Positions 1-15,700 of a DNA stretch of 64,000 nt are shown here, one piece after another; position 1 is the stretch's first letter, and each line of letters opens with the position of its first letter. The position numbers and the translations under genes are program-made. The notes beneath the pieces are model-generated. The model was given only the letters and a program-made list of their open reading frames with translations. It ran no database searches and had not been told where the DNA came from. Location of the stretch: assembly GCF_004210375.1 (NCBI RefSeq), contig NC_134831.1, positions 45,170,035-45,234,034 of the forward strand. The letters run 5' to 3'. The stretch comes from Tachypleus tridentatus. Taxonomy: Eukaryota; Arthropoda; Merostomata; Xiphosura; Limulidae.

Positions 1-700
1 TCAGCAGCTAGTTTGAGTCCATTTGTTTTATCGGGTTTTTAATTTGTTCAGCTGAATGGCAGTCTTGCGGTCTTGGATGTTTGCAGTACTGGTAGCTTGT
101 AATGTTCATTTGGCGACACACTGGTCTTGCAGTTCAGAGTAAGTCACACATTCAGTTATCATTCTTCGTTATATATATAGTTGCTTAATATTTTGTAATA
201 TAAACCCAACTGTTTTTTACTTCATAACAAAGGTTTCAGTCATTTTCATATTTTGTTGCCAGTTTTAGTGTATATTAACGCTGTTCGTTTGTTGCAGTAA
301 ATGCAACGTTACATATATCTTGGTTTTTGGTTCATAAACACAGAAGACTTAATTCGATTCATTGAGAATGAAAGAGACGTTTCTTTCTCTAGCTCATTAT
401 TAATATATATAACAAAACACACAAAAAATAACATTTCGTATCTTAAGTTTATATTAATATAAACCTATTAATTTTATTTCACCATCATGTACGAAGATAT
501 TTTGAACTTTTTTAGAAACCTTGTCATTGTATCTGACACCAATCGATAGGTTTCACGCATTAACTTGACAGTAGCATGGAGACAGAGGAAGTGATAAATG
601 CTTGACGTCATAGCTTTTCACGTACCTACATGTAGATTTATATGTGAGTGTGTGTGTATGCATGCATGCCATATCACATTATTTATTTTATCGGTGACTT
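1..700. promoter_or_regulatory. CpG-retaining 5' region of PISD
   Basis: CpG dinucleotides are frequent here (gcggtc, ggcgac, acgttac, gagacg, gacgtc, tcggtg) and become rare right after about 700. This is the pattern of an unmethylated promoter next to a methylated gene body. A gacgtca CRE-like palindrome lies at about 604-610. Promoter function is inferred. Confidence 0.4.
56..138 (+). CDS. PISD: PISD exon 1 (start, targeting sequence)
   Basis: Begins [14 protein letters not shown] and ends at an AG/gtaagt donor with two bases of a split codon. A TGA lies immediately upstream in frame, so no earlier in-frame start is possible within this exon. It sits in the CpG-containing first 700 bases, which suits a promoter-proximal exon. 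The 5' UTR may extend left of the window. Confidence 0.65.
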
Positions 701-3700
701 TTGATTTTTCATAATGTCATGATTTAATGTTATCTTAACACTAGTTTTACCAATAAGATAAGATCCAGTTGAAAAGGAGTTGCAATTCAAAATAACTATG
801 GCGAAATATAGCTCTTAAAATCACATGACTAAACTATTGCATAATATCGTAACTTAGTTTTTATATAAACGTTTAAAATGTGATGTTTAACAAATGTTTG
901 AGATTTTAGAGCTATGATACATATAATAAAATTCATAATTATATTAGTGATTTAAGTATTGTATCCTAGTGTGTTTTATGCTTATAAATCGCTGTGTGCT
1001 CTAATCAACATCTAGAAACAAAAGATTTAGCTATTCTTTATCTACAAACAAGAGACTTTGTATGTTTTGTTGTGTACTAAGTCCGTTTGCTCATAAAACA
1101 GCAACTATTGTAATAATTCCAAATTTGTAAAAGCATTCTTGAATGTAAACAAAGAAGGCATTTTTACAAAATGGTACTAATATTATTTTAAGTTTAAACA
1201 CAGTAGTCCCAAAAATAAGTAGCCAAATATATCTGTAATTAATTTTCTGTTTTAATGTAGTTTTCTTAATGTATGTATATATTTTGTATTTAAATGGAAA
1301 AACTAAGCCTAACTTAATTTTATCCACAAGTTCTGATTTATTTTCTGATTTTAATGACCCAGATGATTTTCTGCTTATCTGTTGCTCTTCTTTCTTCAGT
1401 TTTTATTACCAGTGATGATATGTGAGCTACAAATAACATTATTCATATGGTCCATGTATGTGTTGTTGTTGTTTTTTTCAACTTGCCACTTTAGCTATTC
1501 TATTCAGAAGTTTCTATATAAATAAATACGCTATTTTTCAGATATAAAGGATGAATTTAAGTCAAGTTTCCACAAGTTGTGCATATGAACTCTAGACTGA
1601 AGTGTTTTTTGCAGGAGTTCCAGAGCCTTTATTCATATTGTAATGTTGGTAGTCAGTTGTCAGATTACAGACCACAAAGTGCAAGAAAAGAGCTGCTGAG
1701 CTGGTTTTGGGGCACATTACAAGTGACAGTCAATCATGCAACTTAAGATTTGTGTTGCTTCCTTCCCTTTGATCAGTAATTATAAATTTGATAATGGTTG
1801 TGCTAGACCTGAAGGCCTTGGCTTGGTTATTTGACCCAGGTGTTGCATAAATTGCTGTTTTTGATTTATAATAACAAATACTCTTATGAGATTAATGTTT
1901 GTTGGAAAATTTAATAACTGTATGTGTGATTTAAATGCTTCTTAAATACTATTATGATAAGGAGCAGAATTGAATTTATTGTTAGTTAAAGCTTTTATGA
2001 AACCTCTTCATTTGTTTCATTCTGTCACTGAAAACATTCAGTAAAAACACTTGCAAAATCATTTTAAAGGTATAGTGCTCCCTGTGTAATTTCATTTTTC
2101 TAAAGTACGAGATTTGAATGTTCACTTTAAATCTTTTCATTTCAAAGGTACAGTGGATTAAAGTCATTTATACAAATATAGAGTTTGTAATGAATTAGTG
2201 GGTGAATTATCAGATTATCTTGTGAGGCATTCTTGATTTAAAAAAAAAATCATGCATATTATGTTAGCTAACTTCATTGATGAGAAAGTTTTTCCTTTTT
2301 GTTTTGATTAATCAACACCAAACCTAAGATTAGTTTATTTTATTAACTGTAGCTAACAGCAAATATTAGTATAAAAATCTACAAATTTTTCTCACTGGCC
2401 ATAATTTTAAAGCACATTTTAGTGAAGTATGAGTACTTCTAGTTTTTATGCCATCTTATATTAAGAAAATTGTTAGATGCTCATCAAGATGATATAACTT
2501 TCAGGTAATTTCACCATGTTAGTGTATTAGGTATTAAAGTAACAAATTTATTTATTCTGAACCCATAATAGACTTGTTAAAAAAACAAATTGATAAAAAT
2601 CATTTGGATGTGAACATCTGGCTTTTCCTTAACCTAAGAAGGAAATATTTAGTTGTGAAGGTTCATAATTGATAAATTGGAAATTACTGTGAATTAATGT
2701 ATGTTCTTGTACTACGTAAGTGAACTGATGTAAATAGGTTTGTTGTCTTTTTCACTTTATTTTAGGGTATCATTGACAATGGATGGGGGTATGCTGTGGT
2801 ACCATTACCCTTGCAGAGGGGTCCAAACTTTTCCAGAGAGACTTTGTACCAGTAAATGGCTTACTCCAAATCACAGACTTTTAAATAGAGAAGTGTTTCA
2901 AATGTCAAATATCTGTGGATTTAAATATGCAGGAACTAGTTCAGGTAATTATACAGTTTTGGTTAAGATATCTAATGAATATATAGTAATTTAAAATAAT
3001 CTTACAAAATTGATACCACATTAAAATATCTCAAAACTAAGTTCAAGATCTGAATTTTTTGCATCAACAAAACTGTGATTACAGATCTATGTATCAAGTT
3101 CAAAGTCTAAATAACGTCATATTTTTATCATTACCTAGACGATGGTGGGTATACTCTGTAATTTTAAGAATAAAAAAACATTATCTAGTTGCTGGCAAAT
3201 AATTAATACCTCTGGCATCATCATGCAAGATATGGATTGGCTGCTTCAAAAGCACTGTATATGAATATTCATTTCTATCTCAACATAAAACACAAGTTAC
3301 AGACGTGCTTGTAACATATCAACTAGGGCAAGTGTGATCAAAGTAATTTAGTGCTGATATTTGTGGTCATGAAAATGTCAAACTTAATCTGGCTTTTCAG
3401 TATCCTGCATTGGTATATGGGAATACTTTGTCAAAGTGAGCATTTGTTTTTAATTTAAATATTTCAGTTGTTTCAACAACAATCATCTATGAGTGGAATG
3501 TTTCAGAGGGAGAAATAAAGGAATTAGACCCTCGTTTAAAAAAAAAATTCTTTGTGCACTTGTACACTGCTTTACCAAAATGTAAGTTCCTCTTCTTACA
3601 GCTGATAGTCTGTTGTAATGATTTCCATTACTGTTGGTTACTCAGAATAATTTCAAACAAAACCTTTTTGAGTATAGACAATTCAAAATAAATTTCTTAA

Positions 3701-6700
3701 AGGACTTTTTGGTTCATCTTAGCTGTTCTGTCCACTTAATAAAACACTAAAAATATGTCATTCATATATTTGCAAAGCTTTCCCTTAAATTACCTACATC
3801 TGAAGGCAACTCATGCCAAAGGCCAACCACCCTGTTAGAAAAGTAATGCTGTCTTAGCTGAAGATGACTCCTACCCCACCCCAAATTTATACTTGTGTCC
3901 CATAGCAATACTTTCTCAATGCTTAATATGAAAGTAAACGTGATGCATCACAATTATAAATTTCCTTAATAATTGTAAACACCTCTAGTATGGGAATTAT
4001 TTAATTGTTTATCTCGATTTCCTAAAATTTACGGGGGATATATATATGTGTTTGTCAGATAATCAGCTGTAATGCTAGTGATATAGTATTTGGAGCATTG
4101 TTTATAATGTGGGGGTGGTGGTTTTATTTAAATGTAGGCTATAGAAAATGTGTCTGATTTATTATGGTTGTAGTCCAAAAAAATGTATGATAAACCATGT
4201 TTGGGAATGGACATAAATTCTTTAAAATGTGAGGGCCTTTTAATTTAGTTGGGCAATTGGTGATGTATATGTCAATCAGTAAATTAGTGTCCTCATTTAT
4301 CAAGTAGTATAGTCTTCTTCACGCCATGATGTGCACAAAGAAGTTGATAGCATGTGTTACTACACAGTCACCCTTTATCTCTAGTTAGCTGCAGTGGTGT
4401 TGCCATACCAAAAACAGGGCAAGTAATTTTAATTGAATATTTTGATTACATAGATATTTGAAATTGTTAGAAGAATTGATTTTAAGTTGCCTATTTTTGT
4501 GAGAATATAATATCATCACATTTAGCCAAAATTTAAATTATTTTTATTTAAAAAATTGTGAACCTTATCATTTAGTTCATTTGTTTTTGTAACTACTTAT
4601 GAAAGCTTTTAAATATAGGAATTTTGTTTTAAAAGAAGTCTGTGTTCAATGGAGAGGATCATTGAAAAAAATTGCTTTGTGATGTTTCAATAGAGCTCTT
4701 GAATTTGACTTTTAAAAACTGAAAGTTGCCTTTCTTTCTAATGTTTCAAACTTCTGTGCTGTTAATGTTTTAAAAAGACCTGAAAACAGTCATGTTTCTA
4801 GATATGATTTTAAAGTGGTATTTAATTTCTATCAAGTGTGAAAAAGGGTTTTTTAATTTACTGTGATGTAGTGTTTCTGCACACTGGACTGAATTATTTT
4901 TGTTCATTGATAACCATTGGATTACCTTAGATGTTAGAGAGCCAGCAAGCAGGTGGCAGAGATTTGAAAAGAATCCACTGATTAGTTATTTCCGAAGATT
5001 AAAGTGGGTATCCATTCCCTTGAGTTTGGGCTTTGCATATCTAGCTTATCAGCAGTTTTGGCACGTCTATAAACGGGAAAAGTCAAAAATCACTTCAGGA
5101 ACTCAATTAGCAACAGATTTTGAAGTGAGTAATTCATTAGTTTAAACCAGAGTTATTTTTGAAAAAAAAAAAAAGTTGCACAAGTTTCTTGTTTTTGTGT
5201 AATTTTGAGAATAACATTGTGATTATTTGTGTTAACTAATGTGTTTATTCAGATCTTTTAAAAATTGTTACATGATTTATTGTACATTCAATAGTTATTT
5301 TTGAAGTAACTTCAATAGCATTGGTAGTTAACCTTAAAAATCATTTCAGTTCTTTTAATTCTAAGGCTTACTTAGCAGAAACAGGGAAGAAAGGTATTAG
5401 AATAACTTTTTAGAGTTTTTAGAAAAACTTGGGAATGTAGCTACTGTGAGAAACATTAACTTGTTTCTTAGCTGATGGGAAAATTTAGGCATAAACTATC
5501 TAGGAATGAATAAAAATTAATATTTTTGCAAAAATGTCCTTAATGCTTAATTTTTCATGAAATGATGTTGAGCACATGTAATACTATATCTTCTGCACAA
5601 ATAAAGTATAAAACTAATTTTTATGTAATTGTTTTTTGTTTCATTAATTTATACATTTGATGCTTATATGTAACCTGTTTTCAAGACAAGTATTGTTTGT
5701 TCAGGTCACTCTGATCAAAATGCTGCCATTGCGAACTTCATCTCGCTGGTGGGGCTGGATTAATAGTCTCAAGCTTCCTGTTCCTTTACGCTCCCCAGTT
5801 ATAAACTGGTTTGCTAATACGTATAATTGTAATATTGAGGAGGCATTAGTAGATGATGTTACACAGTATCAGAACCTGGGAGAATTCTTTCGAAGATCCT
5901 TAAAACCTGGTGTTCGACCCATTTATGAAGGCAAATGTGTAGTAAGTTATCTTTGGCAATAAAATGTTTCACACTGGTTTAACAAACAAGTTCATTTAAG
6001 ATGATAGAGGATCCAAAATTTATTTAACCCTTTTGTGACAGACGTGATATATCATGCACAAGTTTGTCTATACATATTAAGTATTTGCATTATAACTTTT
6101 GATACTGCATGTGTATCTCTACAAAATTTAGTAGACTTTTAGTAAAGGTTACAAGCATTTTGGACACAAAAAATCAGTTTTTTTTAATGAAATATTTTTA
6201 CTAAAGATTTATTTGTGAAAATAGTCAATTTCATTACTAATATTTATACAAAGTGATTTCATGTTATGATTAAAAAAACAATTTTTCATTCCAGAAATCT
6301 TTAATATTATAAATGTAATCTCTAAAACATCTTAAATATATTTCAAGCACTTGTTTTAGTAAGATTTTATATTTTTTTGTTTTCTGTACTTTAAATATGT
6401 GGGGTCTGTCACTTAACCAACCTTGTAACCATTATAAAATGTTAGGAAGTAAATATAAATTGTTTTTTCATGCTAGAAAGACTACACATTATAACATGAA
6501 AATACAAATGTTTAGTCTATGTAGCTTAAGTCTCATAATGCCATATATGAACATGTATATTTTTTTTTTATTATACTGACCTTCCTATAATGCCTACCTA
6601 ACATTACATATCTTGTGCACGTGTGCTCAGATCGCCTATCCAGTAACATAAAACTGGCCATTACCCTGTTTTGGCTGTGTTTTAGTTGACTGGTGTTTGT

Positions 6701-9700
6701 AATGTACAGTTACATCTCAATTATTATACATTTTTAGAGTTAAGTGAATTAAAACAGTTATAAATATGAAGTTCCAATGGTCCACTGTTATATAATTATA
6801 AAAGTTTTTTTTTAACTAATTTAAATGCAGATGTAGATGAAATGTGAAAATTGTTTATTTATTGATACTTTTTATAAACATATTGTTACTCATAACTTGA
6901 AAATTATAAAAGATATAAAATATTACATGAAATACTCAAAAAAGGATCCAAATACAGAATAGTCACAAAATGTAATAAGAATAATATTCCAAAATCTGTT
7001 GAAAACAGTATTGATGAATATATTTTAAAACCTAACTATATCACATTTTATCCACTGAGATGGTTTCTGGAATGGAAGTTTTATGTACTTCAAAAGTTAA
7101 AATTAAATTATCCTGTATAAAATTAAATAAATGCCATACAGATTTATTGTTTCATCAGTTAAAAATTTAGAATGAAGAATTGCTAAAAACAATGTTGTAG
7201 TTCCCATTGATAAGGCTAACTGTAATATTGGTATCATTTGTTAAAGATTTTATGCATTAATTTATGATAAAGAAATCAGTAGTACACACATTTAAACTTA
7301 TAACCAATCTAAAGATACAGTAATTAATAATTTCATTAAAGCTTATATTAAACTTTATCCTAAACAAAATTATTATGCAGATTTACCTTTTGTTTGTGCT
7401 ATTTCCAAACTCTAAATCTACAATTAAATTTAGATTTATTTTGAATTCAGTAAGAACAATTATTAAACAACTGGTCATTTTATTAAATAAATTACTTTAT
7501 ATTATACTTGATAAACTTAAAAATATAAGTGTTAATAATAAAAAACATACTTTTTGGTTAATAAAAAATAATCAACCCATTTTAAAATATCTAAGAAATT
7601 GTGAACAAATAAATAATATTCAAACATTTGATATCACCACATTCTACACCACAATTCCATTAAAAGATTTAACTTTGTTTTAAATTCATAAACAGAACAG
7701 TTCTGTTATCCTGTTATTAAACTGGAGGAAAGATTTAGCTCCAAAAGCATAAAAGATATATTAAGTTTCTGTATTTACAATAATTATATATTTTTCAATA
7801 ACAAGTAATATTCTACTTGTATAGCAAATTTATGTCTTTACAATTATGAGAATAGATTTATTTAAAACAACACAAATTGATATATTTTTATCTTAACTTA
7901 CAGATATATAGATGATTTTAATTAATATAAATAATCCTGAAATAAATGTTATTAACACTATTTATCCAGTAGATTTAGAAATTGAAAATACTTCAATATC
8001 TAATACAGGAGCACATTATTTAGATTTAGAAATTAAAATAACTAAAGGATGTCAATTTAAATATTTTTAGTAAAAAAATATGCCTTTCCACTTTATGGTT
8101 TACCCTTTTTTAATAGCAACGTACCATACACTTCTGTTATAAGCATTATAACTTTGAAGTTATTCAGATATTGTAAAATTTGTATGTTTTGAACAGTACA
8201 CCATGCACATTATACTTCTATCTCTGACCACAAACTAGGTTATTCCTCTGTTTATGCATTCTTGTAATTTCCTTTGGGTCAGTTTTTCTCTGTCACAGGA
8301 AATAACTTTTGGAAATTGCTGACAAATGCCACACCCACCTTCAATACTACATTTGAGATTGAGAAGCCACATGCACTTAAAAGACAAAGTTCTTAACTAG
8401 TTAGAAGTTTTTTAGCCAAAAGTTGCAAACAAATCTTTAGGTAGAATACTTTATTAAAAATTTGATTCTTTGTGTATAAAAACCTTAAACTGTTTTTTGA
8501 TGGTATGCAAAACTTTGTGAAGACATACATACATTGAGAAGTGTTATAGTGTAACTATAATGTTGGTCTAATAAACAAGTTTAACTATGATGATAAAGGG
8601 GTTCCACTTTTGCTATGGGCATCCTTTTATGTACATGTCACAAAGTTTTAGTGTGTTACATTCAAGATTTATATAAATTGTTTTCTTATAAATATGTATG
8701 AATAAATTTTCTGTAAAAATATAGCTAAAATCCCATATTTTAATTGTAGGTAAGTTTCAAATTCTTAGTTTTATGTGGCATTATTTTAAAGTATCTTAAA
8801 TTTCCTCTAATATGAGATGTGGGGCATTTCCTCTGTAAGGATTCCCTTTTCTACTGTTTATTTATTCTCTCTCTAAGAAGTAGGAAATTTAATATAAACT
8901 ACTCACTATAATGTTATTATCACTCAGGCAAAGCAAAGTTTTCACAGCTTTCAATCTTCTTTAATTACAGAGCTATAAAATAGAAAATCAGACCCCCTTG
9001 CCATGCTCACTTGTCAAATTCTGTTTTTCAGAAGTTGTTAATTGTTCTCTTTGACATTTAATACTATTATTTATAACCAGTAAAAAACCAATGTTTTAAT
9101 ATGTCAAGTAACGTATTTTATTACATTGTTTTCTGTTTAAATAATTGTCTATTTTGCTTCCAGTTCAAACATTATTCCAACAGGAAACATGTCAGTGTGT
9201 TTAGTTCTTGTCACATAGTTAGATGGCTAGAAAAACTGAGATAGTTGTGGGATGTTGTCTGCTTTTTTGTATGTGATTATTCTGTTTTATGGTGCATTGT
9301 TTGATTAAATAAAAAAATTTTGTGCAATAGTATCATTAGTATGAAAAAGTAAGATTAAGTATCATTGACAATTGGCAGCAAAAAAAAAGATTTGGGTAAG
9401 TACTTATGGTTTTTCATGTGTATTCTTTATTTACTGTAAAAGTAATGAAAATGTAAAATACTAGTAACTTTACAGATTAGATAAGTTTAAAATAGGTAAA
9501 GAGCATCACACTTGACTGTGACCATAAAATCACTTAAATGCCACTAGATGACTAAGTATTAGGGAAGCATATGATGGGTCAAATTCTTGGCTCAGCAGTA
9601 TCACATACATTTCTGATTACGAGTCGAGTGCCTTAACCACCTGGCCATGCCGGGCCTGTCGTTGTTGTTGCAAAATACAACAATTGTAGCTTAAAATGTT

Positions 9701-12700
9701 AAAAAGTATCAAAATAGAGAAATTACTGATTTTCTTCCTAGGCCCATTAATTTAATGTGATATGATTTAAGTGATTTAAAATGTTTTAGAGAAAAAGCAC
9801 TAAGTGATCCAACACTGTCACACTTGTTTGCCTTTAGTGGATATTTTCAGTCATTATTGACAAAAATTTGTCTTTCAGTCTTTTTCATTTGGCATGTAGT
9901 TATGTGATCTGTTTGTTGCATGAATAAAAGACTAGTTACAATAAAATGTTAAGTTCTTGTGAAGAAAGCAGAAGTTTGTTATTTATGAAAATGTTTTGAT
10001 CTCCATGATAATGGATCTTTCACCATTGCAGTAGATGTCAACCAAAGGCAATAAAATTAAATTAGAAACATTTTGAAGTTAGAAGAAAATGGAAATTATT
10101 GAGTATAAGACCCTAAAAAAAAGGTGGGAGAGCATACACAACAGTCTTGAGAAAAATCTTATAGAAAAGGAAGCAGCAGCTTAAAGCTAAAGTGAAACTT
10201 TTAAACTTTCTTGTTTTATGTACTTTCCTGTTCCTTTATAATTTTTATCAAATCAATAACTCTTAATGTAATGCAAATATTTGTAATGTTAGAGTAAGTA
10301 TCTTTTTGCTATGTGACTGTAATGATGCACCATTTTAAACATCTTTATGATTAGCATGTGCAAATGAATTGTACATGTGAAGCACTTCACATGAGGTTTT
10401 TGTCATGAAAAAGATATGGATTTTCATACAAGTTTGCATAAGCATATAAGGACAGTACAAAAACCTTGTATATTTTTTTAAAATTGAAATAATTAAATTG
10501 GTCAATCAGTTCTTTTTAATTACTTTTTGAATATTAAATACAATAGTGAAATTTTGAGTGATTTCCATTACTTTACATATCACTACATTTATATCTGCTT
10601 TTTATTTTAGAATTTACCTTTTTCACTAGATTCTTTCTTAAATACCTAAGTAAATGGCCCACACAGTTCAGTGAAGTGCGTCTATGTAAACTGCAGAAAT
10701 CACAGACAAATGAATAAACTACTTTAAAATATTGCTAAATGATATTCTAACATCTTATGAAAGGTGAATCTGTACAGTGATGGGGCAAAGTTATTGCCAG
10801 CTGTAAGAACTGTGGTTTCATTTGATTTGTAGATATATTATTTTCTAATTATTATGATTTTGAAAAATAGTCAGTCATAATTGTGTTTTAAAATCAAAAT
10901 AGCATTTAAGTACAATTATTAACTCAATTTGTGTTCAGTACTTATGCAACATTTGCAAACAGTATTTCTATATTTTTTTTTACTATTTGTTCTTGTTTCT
11001 TTCTTTCACTCTACAAGGTGAAGTAAGATTTCTAAATATTAATTAAAAGGGAGTCCACAATGTTAAAATAATTAAAGTAAATAATTTATTATTCAATTAT
11101 TTTAACACTGTATACTTCTTTTAATTGTATATAAATGCACAAGTTCTATTTTAATTCATTTATTCCTATATTTTTTATTAGGGAAAAAAAGTGTTTTGGG
11201 TATTTTTTTTTAGACCATCATTCAGTTTGCTTAGTTATACTAAGTGGGGTCTTTGTGCTTAATAGCTCCATACATCTGTGCCTTCTTTGTATTGGTAAAA
11301 AGAAATTATTCTTTAAACATCAACTTACTAACTGTTACCTGAAATATTATGACATTTTTTGTGACCTGTTACCTTGTCAAAGCCATCAACAAAACAAAAC
11401 TTTCCATATTTTTAACAGATTTACCAGAATGATATTCTAAACTAGAATTTGTCTATACAAGTATTTTTAAATGTGTTTATACAACTATTAAAAGACAGCA
11501 TTTTTAAGTATACATATAAAAAGAGCAAATAATATGCTGTTATCATTTCAAATAGTTTATTTTTTATTTGTAGAACTTCAATTTTGAGAAAAAAAGCAGT
11601 CATTTTATGTTCATATATGTAATAGTCATATTTGTTTTTAATTTGTACAGCAGGGTGTGTGGGCTGTTTCATTAAATATGTTAAAACAGTTTTATATCAA
11701 AATTATCTTTTTACTTTAAATAATATAAAAGCATTTTAAAAACAAATGCTCAGATTATAATGGTTAATTTCACTCAAAATTAGCTAAATGTATTGATTTC
11801 ATTTCTAAATTCTATTAAACTTGCATTGTTTTATGTTTATATGTCTGTTAGGTTCCATGTATATAGACTGCTGTCTCAATCTAAAGGTCTGTTTGCAGTT
11901 GATGCAACTGATCATATGCAGAGAGTTTAGATGGATAATGTAAAAATGACAAAATGGGACATTACATTCTATTAAAAAGTTGTGTGGGCAATTCTTAGAA
12001 ACTTTCTTCTTTTTGAGTGGCCTAAGTGCTGTTAAACATTTTCTAGTATGGCTAATATAGTTGCTATTAAAATGCAAAAACAGAAAGAGAATTAACACCA
12101 TTTAAGATACTCTGTCATACCTTTATGTACTACTGGTTGTAGTATAAGAAATAATCCCTAAGATCTCAGCTTTTCACCAAAATACTTCTGTATTGCACAT
12201 TGGACAAAGGAAATCCATTCCTGTAAACAAAGCAGGAGATGGTGGGGAAAGCTCACCCAACAAAATGTTAGAGATCTGAAACATTCTCTGAGAAGCTAAG
12301 GATAAACAAAAGTGAAAACTTTGTCATTACAAGTTGTGCACAAATTCAAGTTATGGTCTAAAGAGTTCTTCATTGATGTGGTCTTTTGGGAAGAGCAACA
12401 GCAGTAAAGGGTCATTCCATGTCAAATCATCCAGATTTTGGAAAATTTTCCAAGTGACCCCTCAGAATGCCTTGAAAAAACTGGTGACATGGTCAAACTG
12501 TGGCCTGAAGTAGGGCTATTTTTAGCTAAATCATAAAAAGTTGCATGTAGCTAATTTTTTTTACAGATCTGACAAGCTTTTAATTACAACAATTGCTGAC
12601 TTATCACCTGATATGTTATAGGAAATTAGAAAAAAAAAATGGCTTTGTACCATATTAAGTCTTAGAGTTATGTCTTATTACATAAACCAATGTTTTTTAT

Positions 12701-15700
12701 GATTTTGGGTTTTCAGGTGATTTTACATCATCACTATGCAAATCCTAAGAGAGATAAACTTGGTTTGAGACCATTTTTGGATTCTGTGAGATTAATTCAG
12801 TCAGTATAGCAAATTTCAGCTTTCTATCATCATTACTCTTGCAGCTTTAAGCAGGCAAAGTTGCCCAAAAATGAATTTGCTAAATATAAACATAAATTAA
12901 CTAAATTTGACAGGGCTGTAAATCGGAAACTATTAGAGATATTGATCTAATCTTTGGCAATTTTTCATTATATGGGTAGATGAGCACGTGAATTTTTTCA
13001 AGGCAGTCTGTGGGGGTCATCTTCAGCCCCCTGGATGATTTGACATGGAATGACTTTAAAGCTTTTACTGTGTAGGAAAAAAATAGCTTGTAGAAAATGT
13101 ATCCTCGTCATTGAAAACGTGGAGTGTGGTGCTTTGGTCAGATGAGTCTAAATATGAAGTTTCTTTGTAATAGATATGTACGTGTTTATCTGAGAGAGAG
13201 TGTAAATAATATCTTGTACCAGCAGTCAAGAAAAAAATAGGCTCTGTTATTATGAGGAATAATATCTGAATGGTGTTGGCAGTCTTCATGAAATTATAGG
13301 GATAGTGGATCAGCATAAATAATGCAGTACATCATGAGATACACCTGAAAAGAAGATGACTGAAGACAATTTCTTGTTTCAAGACTCCAAACACAGTTTC
13401 AGGAAAGTTCAAGATAATTTGGCAAAGAAAGAAAAACTTGGGAGATATCCAGTAAAGAGAATTGTAACAACAAATTCAAGACCATAGACCATATGTGACC
13501 AAATTACTCAAGAGACTTTAAGGAAATGTGTAGGCACAAGGTTACCAAGATTAATTTCAGTATTTACAGTTTACTCCTTATGGCAAATTGATTTTGTGTG
13601 TAAAACTCCTAAAGTGGCAGATAAAGTGTTCTACAACATTTACATGCTACTACATGTGTGTGTCTTAAATTTGTGTAAAAATCAATGTTTGGGTAATGCA
13701 TAATAATAGCTTTTACAATGATAAACATGTAAGAACTAGGTATTGGTTGATAAACTGTAATTTTGTAACATGATCAACTGTTCAGATATATTAAATGAAA
13801 CTATTTTGTAGTATTGCCTGATTTTTCCTTTTTATTTGGCGTACTTTATAAGAATAAAGCTACAAATTATTGAAAACATTACATCTACCACTGTTAAATA
13901 TTTTGTTTGTTTTAGGAAGAAAGTTATCAATTATATATGAAAAGTAGAAGGTTTTGTTTTTTAAATGCACAATGCTTAGTGTTAAAGTGTAAATCATAGA
14001 AATAAACTTTGATTTAGTTATGTATAAGTCATTTTGATAATTAGCATAATATTTTTAAAAGAATTACAAACACCATACTAAACTTTGATTTAGTTATGTA
14101 TGAGTCATTTTGATAATTAGCATAATATTTTTAAAAGAATTCTAAACACCATAACTGGCTAATTAATTCAATTATCAGATATAACTGAATACCTGTAAGC
14201 TTTGATTACATAGGCCAACTAATGTTACTTAAAAGTGATCAACTGATCAAACCTAATGTTTTTATTATTCGAACTATCCATAATTCTGGTTGGAACAATT
14301 TATTTGATGAATGTAATAGATTAATGAACATGATTATTAATTGGTTAGCAAATTACACAAATTACCAAGCTGTAATAACATGCAAAAAGCTCAACTTAAA
14401 CTTACTGAATTGTAAACCTAAATTAGAAAAAGGTTATGTTGTATATGAATTAGTTACGTTTGACTTGTTATCATTTATTGAGGAGGAATTCAGATGTGGT
14501 AATAAAACATGTTGAATATTATTTAGATACATTTAGTAAATTCAGTGACATGATTGATTTTAATATTCTGTTTGATTTTCTTCTCATTACTTTGCTTATT
14601 AAATTGAAATAAATTTCTCTAGGTTAGCCCAGTAGATGGCACAGTCTTACACTTTGGAAAAGTCCAGAATGGACAAATAGAACAAGTGAAGGGGATAACA
14701 TATTCCTTATCTACTTTCTTAGGTTCTAATTTTTGGAAATCAAGTGTAAAGAAAGTAGAGAATAAGGTACATTTTCTTCTCATTTACTAATCATGTGTGG
14801 CTCTAATGTTTTGTGATAGTTTTGCAATGTTAAAAGGTTCAATAATTTGGGAATTTTGTTCACTCATTGGCTGTTTTTATTTATTTTCAGTGAAATGAGG
14901 TAAAAACAATAAATGTCAAATAAATTTTAACCTTTTCCATAGCTTGCACTTAATGTCACATTCAACATTCCCCATTCAGTCATTGTCAGAATTGTGACTA
15001 GTGATTACTGGTAAGTCTTGGAAAGTGGTAATGTTGCCTGTTCTTAAGTATAAAGAACCTATTACTAACACTGTGAACCCCTATTACATAGTACAATGTA
15101 AGACAAATTTAATTGTGAAATGTATTCAGAAATCATGTTAAAAGAGTAAGCTTCAGACTAAATGAATAACTTCATACAGATTTTTATTTTATATTTTAAT
15201 CTGAAACTGTGATGTTTTAATTATTAAGTGCAAGTGTGGCAGATCTTTAAATTATGTGAAATCCTAGATTGAAAAATAATCCATTTTAACAGACTAGTAT
15301 TTCATCTACTAGTCAATATGAAGATTCCTCCATTAATATAGATGAAAATTTAAATCCAATCAGTAAATAAACCAACAGCTGATAATTCCATCTGAAATCA
15401 AGCATTCATTTCTTAATTTTAACCGATTTTATCATAATTTTCAGTGTAAATCAATAGACTTCTGAATTCCTGTATTGAGAAGTGCTGCTTTTTATGGAAA
15501 CATTTGTATTTTTTTGTGCCTAAATAACCAAAATTATCAGTTATTTTGCCTTCACTCTAATGTTTTATTTTTATAATTTACAGCTAAGAAAATGTAAAAT
15601 TCATTTTAATTCTCTATGTAGGAGTTAACTGTTTTTTAATATAATAATAGGGAGTTTTTATTACAGTGCTTATACAAATAAAATTACCCTGGAGATGAAG

